This document shows, in pieces, positions 3,063 to 6,237 of a stretch of 6,237 nt of DNA. The notes under the pieces were generated by a model. The model had not been told where the DNA came from. It made no database searches and saw only the letters and a program-made list of their open reading frames with translations. The DNA comes from Cloacibacillus sp. (GTDB lineage Bacteria > Synergistota > Synergistia > Synergistales > Synergistaceae). A program made the position numbers and the translations under genes. Numbering within the stretch: position 1 is the stretch's first letter; each line of letters starts with the position of its first letter. The stretch lies in NCBI RefSeq assembly GCF_020860125.1, contig NZ_JAJBUX010000010.1, forward strand, positions 1 to 6,237, written 5' to 3'.

Positions 3063-5225
3063 CTATTCCTTGATCTTGACCTCCGTCTGCGGGAAGGGGA
3101 TCTCAATATTATGCTCACGGAAGGCATCCAGGATGCTCATACGCACAGCGCTCTGCACGTTTGATTCAAAGACCTTGCTGAGGTCGATAAAGAAGAAGGC
3201 GGTAAACTTTATCGCGCTGTCCTCAAACTCCGAGAGGATGATACGGAAGGGCGGCGTCTTCAGGACGTTCGGATTTTCGCTGAGAACCTCGCGGATGATG
3301 CCCATCGCCTGAGAGACATTGCTGTCATAGGCGATCGAAACACTTATCTCCGTGCGGGAGAGAGAATTATTCAGCGTCAGATTCAGCACGGGGCTCTCCA
3401 GCACCTTGCTGTTGGGGATTATCAGGTGACGCGACTGCTGGCAGACGAGGACGGTGTTCTGCAGCGTTATCTCGGCGACGATGCCGTGCGTATCCCCGAT
3501 GATCACCTCGTCGCCGATGCGCAGCTTCCTCTGAAAGAGCAGCAAAATACCGGAGAGGGTATCCCCCATGATCTTCTGCGTGCCGAGACCGATGGCGATC
3601 GCCGCCGCGCCGCCCATGAAGGCGAAGGCCGTCAGCGGGATGTGCAACATCCACAGCGTTATCAGGAAAGAGATGATAAGGCCGAAATAAAAGACGATAT
3701 TCTGAATCAGCAGCGAACTATGTCGGCTCACACGTTCCGTCCTTTTCTCAAAATGCCGCCGCGTGAGCACCACGGCGTAATGGGTCGTCAGCAGGCCAAG
3801 AAGGAAGATGATCAGCGCGAGGCTGAGCTTTTTCACCGTGATCGGGTAATCGTCGATGCTCCAGATCTCCATGTCCAGCAGGCCGCCGACGTTGTCATGC
3901 CAGATAGTTTCGAACTTGTCGTCGGTGTTGGCCTCGCCGATCATACGCTCCGTCTCCGTAAGCAGCAGCTCGAACTGCCCCGACATCTCGCCCAGCAATA
4001 TAATATAGGAGAGATAGCGGTTCATCCGCGCGTCAATATTCGCGCGGAACTCGTTGCGCATTGAAATCTCTTCTTTTGTCTTGAGCCAGCCGTCCTCGCC
4101 GAAACGATGCGTCACCTCCAAAGCCACACGACGCAGCCCCTGAAGATCATCGTCAACAAACTTAATATTCACGCGGCACTGTTTTATCAGCGCCTTCATC
4201 CGCGCCTGCAGCTCACGGCGTTCCTTAAGCGTCAGTTTGCCGGAGAATAAATCATCCATTAAGCGCCACGTCAGCCGCGTAGCTGAGCACATCTCGACAA
4301 AGTCAAGGACGAGCAGCGTCTCATCCTCCACCAGCTTTTGCTCCGTCGGTATCCAGTATTTAGCAAAATCCGTCTGGAACTCTACGCGGCGGCGGACCTC
4401 GCCAAGGAGTTTGTATTTGTCGTTAAGCATGACTAAGGTATTCTCCAGCAGCCGCGCCTTCTCGTCGACCCTCGCGTCAAGAATGGCGAAGTCATCCGCT
4501 GAAAAGTCGACATTCGCGCGCACATTTTTAATGATCTGCTCCAGCGTATCGATCTTTTCCTTTAGCTCAGAAAATTCCTGCCCCCCGATCTTTATATTGC
4601 TCTCGAAAAAAGTATAACTGGCGTAGCAGAGTTCAAGCTTCGCTCTGATGATAAGCAGCTCGAAGTTATATTTGAGGCGGTTCTCCGCTGAAATGGAGCT
4701 CTTCTCCCGGCAGAGGCGGTACTCCTTCTCAATCTCGCCCTTCTTCTCGCTAAGTTTACGCAGTTCCTCACGATAGCGCGCAAGGTTCTCCTGCCAGAGC
4801 ATAAAAGACTGGCGGCAGTTCTCAAAATCCTCGACGACGCCCAGGTAAAAGACAAAGGAATATGGCGGCTTCGCCGCCGTCAGCTCCTTCAGCCGTGCGT
4901 CGTTAAGGGTAAAGTCATTATCAGTACCTGTGTGTAACTGTAGAAAATGGATGCTGTAGTAAGTATTGATGATCTCACTCAGCTCATATTCATAGCGAAG
5001 CACCTCGGAGACGGGGATATCATACTGCCGCGCGAGCCCCTCTTCGATATTCCGCACCCGCCTCAGGTCGCGCACGACCTGCGCGGCGCGCGCTGCCGGC
5101 TCCGTCTGATAACGCGCCAGCTCCTCGCGGATGTCGGCAAGGGTGGCGGCATTCGCCCTCCCCATAAAGAACGAAAAAATAAGCGCGGCCAGAAAAAGAC
5201 AAAAACTATTCTTGCGGAGATTCAT
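3063..5225 (-). CDS. MscS family mechanosensitive channel with long N-terminal extracytoplasmic domain
   Basis: This 720-residue channel likely opens under membrane tension to release solutes. A signal peptide occupies residues 1-26 (KNSFCLFLAALIFSFFMG, then ANA before the cut). About 430 mostly helical, charged residues follow, with coiled-coil-like stretches near 145-175 and 215-275. Membrane helices lie at about 464-486 and 505-527. The pore helix at 533-562 has the small-residue run GGAAAIAIGLG, as in MscS. The beta domain follows (LRIGDEVIIGDTHGIVAEI, then LIIPNSKVLE at 601-610). The alpha/beta domain at 620-720 includes VSIAYDSN and ends FPQTEVKIKE. E. coli MscS is 286 residues, so this belongs to the larger MscK/YbiO-like architectures. 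The ATG at 5225 gives a proper signal peptide; G-rich sequence lies upstream. It is divergent from the LysR gene. Export of amino acids by such channels is known in other bacteria, but here it is only a possibility. Confidence 0.92.
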   Translation of the reverse strand: MNLRKNSFCLFLAALIFSFFMGRANAATLADIREELARYQTEPAARAAQVVRDLRRVRNIEEGLARQYDIPVSEVLRYEYELSEIINTYYSIHFLQLHTGTDNDFTLNDARLKELTAAKPPYSFVFYLGVVEDFENCRQSFMLWQENLARYREELRKLSEKKGEIEKEYRLCREKSSISAENRLKYNFELLIIRAKLELCYASYTFFESNIKIGGQEFSELKEKIDTLEQIIKNVRANVDFSADDFAILDARVDEKARLLENTLVMLNDKYKLLGEVRRRVEFQTDFAKYWIPTEQKLVEDETLLVLDFVEMCSATRLTWRLMDDLFSGKLTLKERRELQARMKALIKQCRVNIKFVDDDLQGLRRVALEVTHRFGEDGWLKTKEEISMRNEFRANIDARMNRYLSYIILLGEMSGQFELLLTETERMIGEANTDDKFETIWHDNVGGLLDMEIWSIDDYPITVKKLSLALIIFLLGLLTTHYAVVLTRRHFEKRTERVSRHSSLLIQNIVFYFGLIISFLITLWMLHIPLTAFAFMGGAAAIAIGLGTQKIMGDTLSGILLLFQRKLRIGDEVIIGDTHGIVAEITLQNTVLVCQQSRHLIIPNSKVLESPVLNLTLNNSLSRTEISVSIAYDSNVSQAMGIIREVLSENPNVLKTPPFRIILSEFEDSAIKFTAFFFIDLSKVFESNVQSAVRMSILDAFREHNIEIPFPQTEVKIKE

Positions 5226-5257
5226 CTGCTTTACCCTGCCCCCCTCATACGACTTGG

Positions 5258-5271
5258 TATATTATTATATA
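5258..5271. promoter_or_regulatory. Candidate operator in the channel/LysR intergenic region
   Basis: TATAT-N4-ATATA forms a dyad overlapping the probable -10 of the channel gene, in the 95-bp gap between two divergent genes. LysR-type regulators usually bind AT-rich dyads in such gaps, though the spacing here is not the classic T-N11-A. A direct repeat AACGCCG (5276-5282 and 5294-5300, 18 bp apart) lies next to it. Confidence 0.3.
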
Positions 5272-5292
5272 GGCAAACGCCGCAAAAGATAA
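5264..5292 (-). promoter_or_regulatory. Candidate promoter of the channel gene
   Basis: On the minus strand the -10 is TATAAT (plus 5264-5269), a perfect consensus. With a 17-bp spacer the -35 is TTATCT (plus 5287-5292), a poor match that suggests a need for an activator. The leader would be about 30 nt. Confidence 0.45.
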
Positions 5293-5320
5293 TAACGCCG
5301 GACGGCGATGGAGGGCCAAT

Positions 5321-6211
5321 ATGGATACCAGAAAATACGAAGTCATCATCAAGGCCGCCGAATGCGGCAACCTTACCAAAGCGGGCGAGAGCTTCGGCTA
5401 TACGCAGTCCGGAGTGAGCCACATGATAAAGGGAGTGGAGGAGGAATTCGGCTTCCGCATCTTTATGCGCGGACGCGACGGCGTGAGCCTCACCACAGAG
5501 GGCGAACGGGTCCTGCCGCTTCTGCGCGAGATAGCTAAGTGGAACGAGAGCCTCGGCCAGACCGTCAGCGCCATCAACGGCCTCATCTGCGGCACGCTGC
5601 GCATCGGTTCCTTCACAAGCATCGCCATCCACTGGCTGCCGAAGATCATCTGGCGCTTCCAGCAGGACTATCCCAACATCAACATCGACATCACGGAGGG
5701 CGGCATCAGCACCCTTGAGGAGGCTCTCGAAGAGGGCTCGGTGGACCTCACATTTATGAGCGTGCAGCCTGGACGCAGCTTCGACCGGCTGATGCTGAAA
5801 AAAGACCCCTTCCTCGCCATCCTGCCAAAGGGGCATTCGCTGGAAAAAGAAAAATCCTTCCCCCTCGAGGCCTTCAACGGCGTCGACTTCATCCTCGTCA
5901 CGCGCGGCTTCGACTACGATACCAACCGGCTGCTGAAAAAATACGCCATCACTCCGAACATAAAATTCACCTCGCACGATGACCACACCGTCTTCTCGAT
6001 GGTCGAAAACGGCCTCGGCGTCAGCATCCTCCCCGAGCTGGTCATGCAGAGCTACAAAGAACGCTCCGTCACCCTGCCCCTCGAGCCGGAGGTATACCGC
6101 GACATCGCCCTCTGCCTCCCCTCCTTCGCGGAGGCCTCCCCCGCAAGCCGCCGTTTCATCGAATACGTCAAAAAGATGGTCGCCCCGGATGGCAGTATAC
6201 GCGACATCTAA
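5321..6211 (+). CDS. LysR family transcriptional regulator
   Basis: This 296-residue protein has the standard length of a LysR-type regulator. The winged helix-turn-helix is at residues 1-60 (AAECGNLTKAGESFGYTQSG, then VEEEFGFRIFMRGRDGVSLT), with a linker helix at about 60-88. The periplasmic-binding-like effector domain runs from TLRIGSFTSIAIHWLPKII (about 90) to near 290, with the usual EALEEGSVDLTFM and NGLGVSILPELV segments. The start at 5321 has GGAGGG at 5310-5315. It is divergent from the channel gene across 95 bp, the typical layout for a regulator acting on its neighbour and itself. The inducer is unknown; an amino acid such as proline is a guess from the racemase nearby. The window ends 26 bases after the stop codon, with no terminator in view. 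Confidence 0.93.
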   Translation: MDTRKYEVIIKAAECGNLTKAGESFGYTQSGVSHMIKGVEEEFGFRIFMRGRDGVSLTTEGERVLPLLREIAKWNESLGQTVSAINGLICGTLRIGSFTSIAIHWLPKIIWRFQQDYPNINIDITEGGISTLEEALEEGSVDLTFMSVQPGRSFDRLMLKKDPFLAILPKGHSLEKEKSFPLEAFNGVDFILVTRGFDYDTNRLLKKYAITPNIKFTSHDDHTVFSMVENGLGVSILPELVMQSYKERSVTLPLEPEVYRDIALCLPSFAEASPASRRFIEYVKKMVAPDGSIRDI

Positions 6212-6237
6212 CTAACCCCACGTAAATCGGCGTTTAT

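Noticed and set aside
3426..4617. Plus-strand open frames (up to 212 codons) antisense to the channel gene
   Set aside because: They are shadow frames in GC-rich coding DNA, with low-complexity charged or serine-rich products.
5231..5986. Minus-strand open frame of 251 codons antisense to the LysR gene
   Set aside because: The plus-strand frame is an unmistakable LysR regulator. The antisense frame is open because of GC-rich codon bias and would span the divergent promoter region.
1..6237. CRISPR array, tRNA, rRNA or insertion sequence
   Set aside because: No regularly spaced repeats, tRNA-like cloverleaf with conserved loops, rRNA segments or transposase-like frames were seen. The only direct repeat of note is the two-copy promoter-gene unit.

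Overview
The window reads as a chromosomal stretch of a GC-rich, anaerobic, amino-acid-fermenting bacterium. The evidence is an AmrS-type radical SAM enzyme, a proline racemase family enzyme with two catalytic cysteines, and an MscS-type channel with a signal peptide and a long extracytoplasmic domain. A Synergistota member of the Cloacibacillus type would fit, but this is an impression from gene content and sequence style. It was not tested by any search.

Layout, left to right. (1) Positions 1-520 (+) hold the C-terminal part of an AmmeMemoRadiSam-system radical SAM enzyme. Its reading frame is interrupted by a stop at 8-10, close to the window edge. (2) Positions about 559-1620 hold the most unusual part: three tiny genes on the minus strand (49, 54 and 50 codons), none of which has an open reading frame that stands out by length. 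Their proteins align without gaps over the first 32 residues, with ten invariant positions and one predicted membrane helix. Each gene has its own strong ribosome binding site, its own sigma70-like promoter with -35 TTTACT, and its own intrinsic terminator. The first two are a diverged tandem duplication with a period of about 390 bp, including a promoter and upstream block that is 50/55 identical. (3) Positions about 1620-1825 have no convincing gene but contain nested inverted repeats ending in a T7 run. (4) Positions 1826-2983 are a complete transcription unit for a proline racemase family enzyme (minus strand): promoter, gene and strong terminator. (5) Positions 3063-5225 (minus) encode a 720-residue MscS family channel. 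(6) Positions 5321-6211 (+) encode a LysR-type regulator, divergent from the channel gene across 95 bp containing AT-rich dyads.

How they may fit together: the LysR regulator is placed to control itself and the channel gene. The racemase lies downstream of the channel gene on the same strand, with no GC-rich terminator between them, so read-through is possible although the racemase has its own candidate promoter. Racemase plus channel plus regulator could be a small amino-acid handling locus, but this is inference. The three small membrane proteins form an independent cluster of monocistronic units. Their partner and role are unknown; a small accessory subunit of a membrane protein and a type I toxin-like peptide are the main options.
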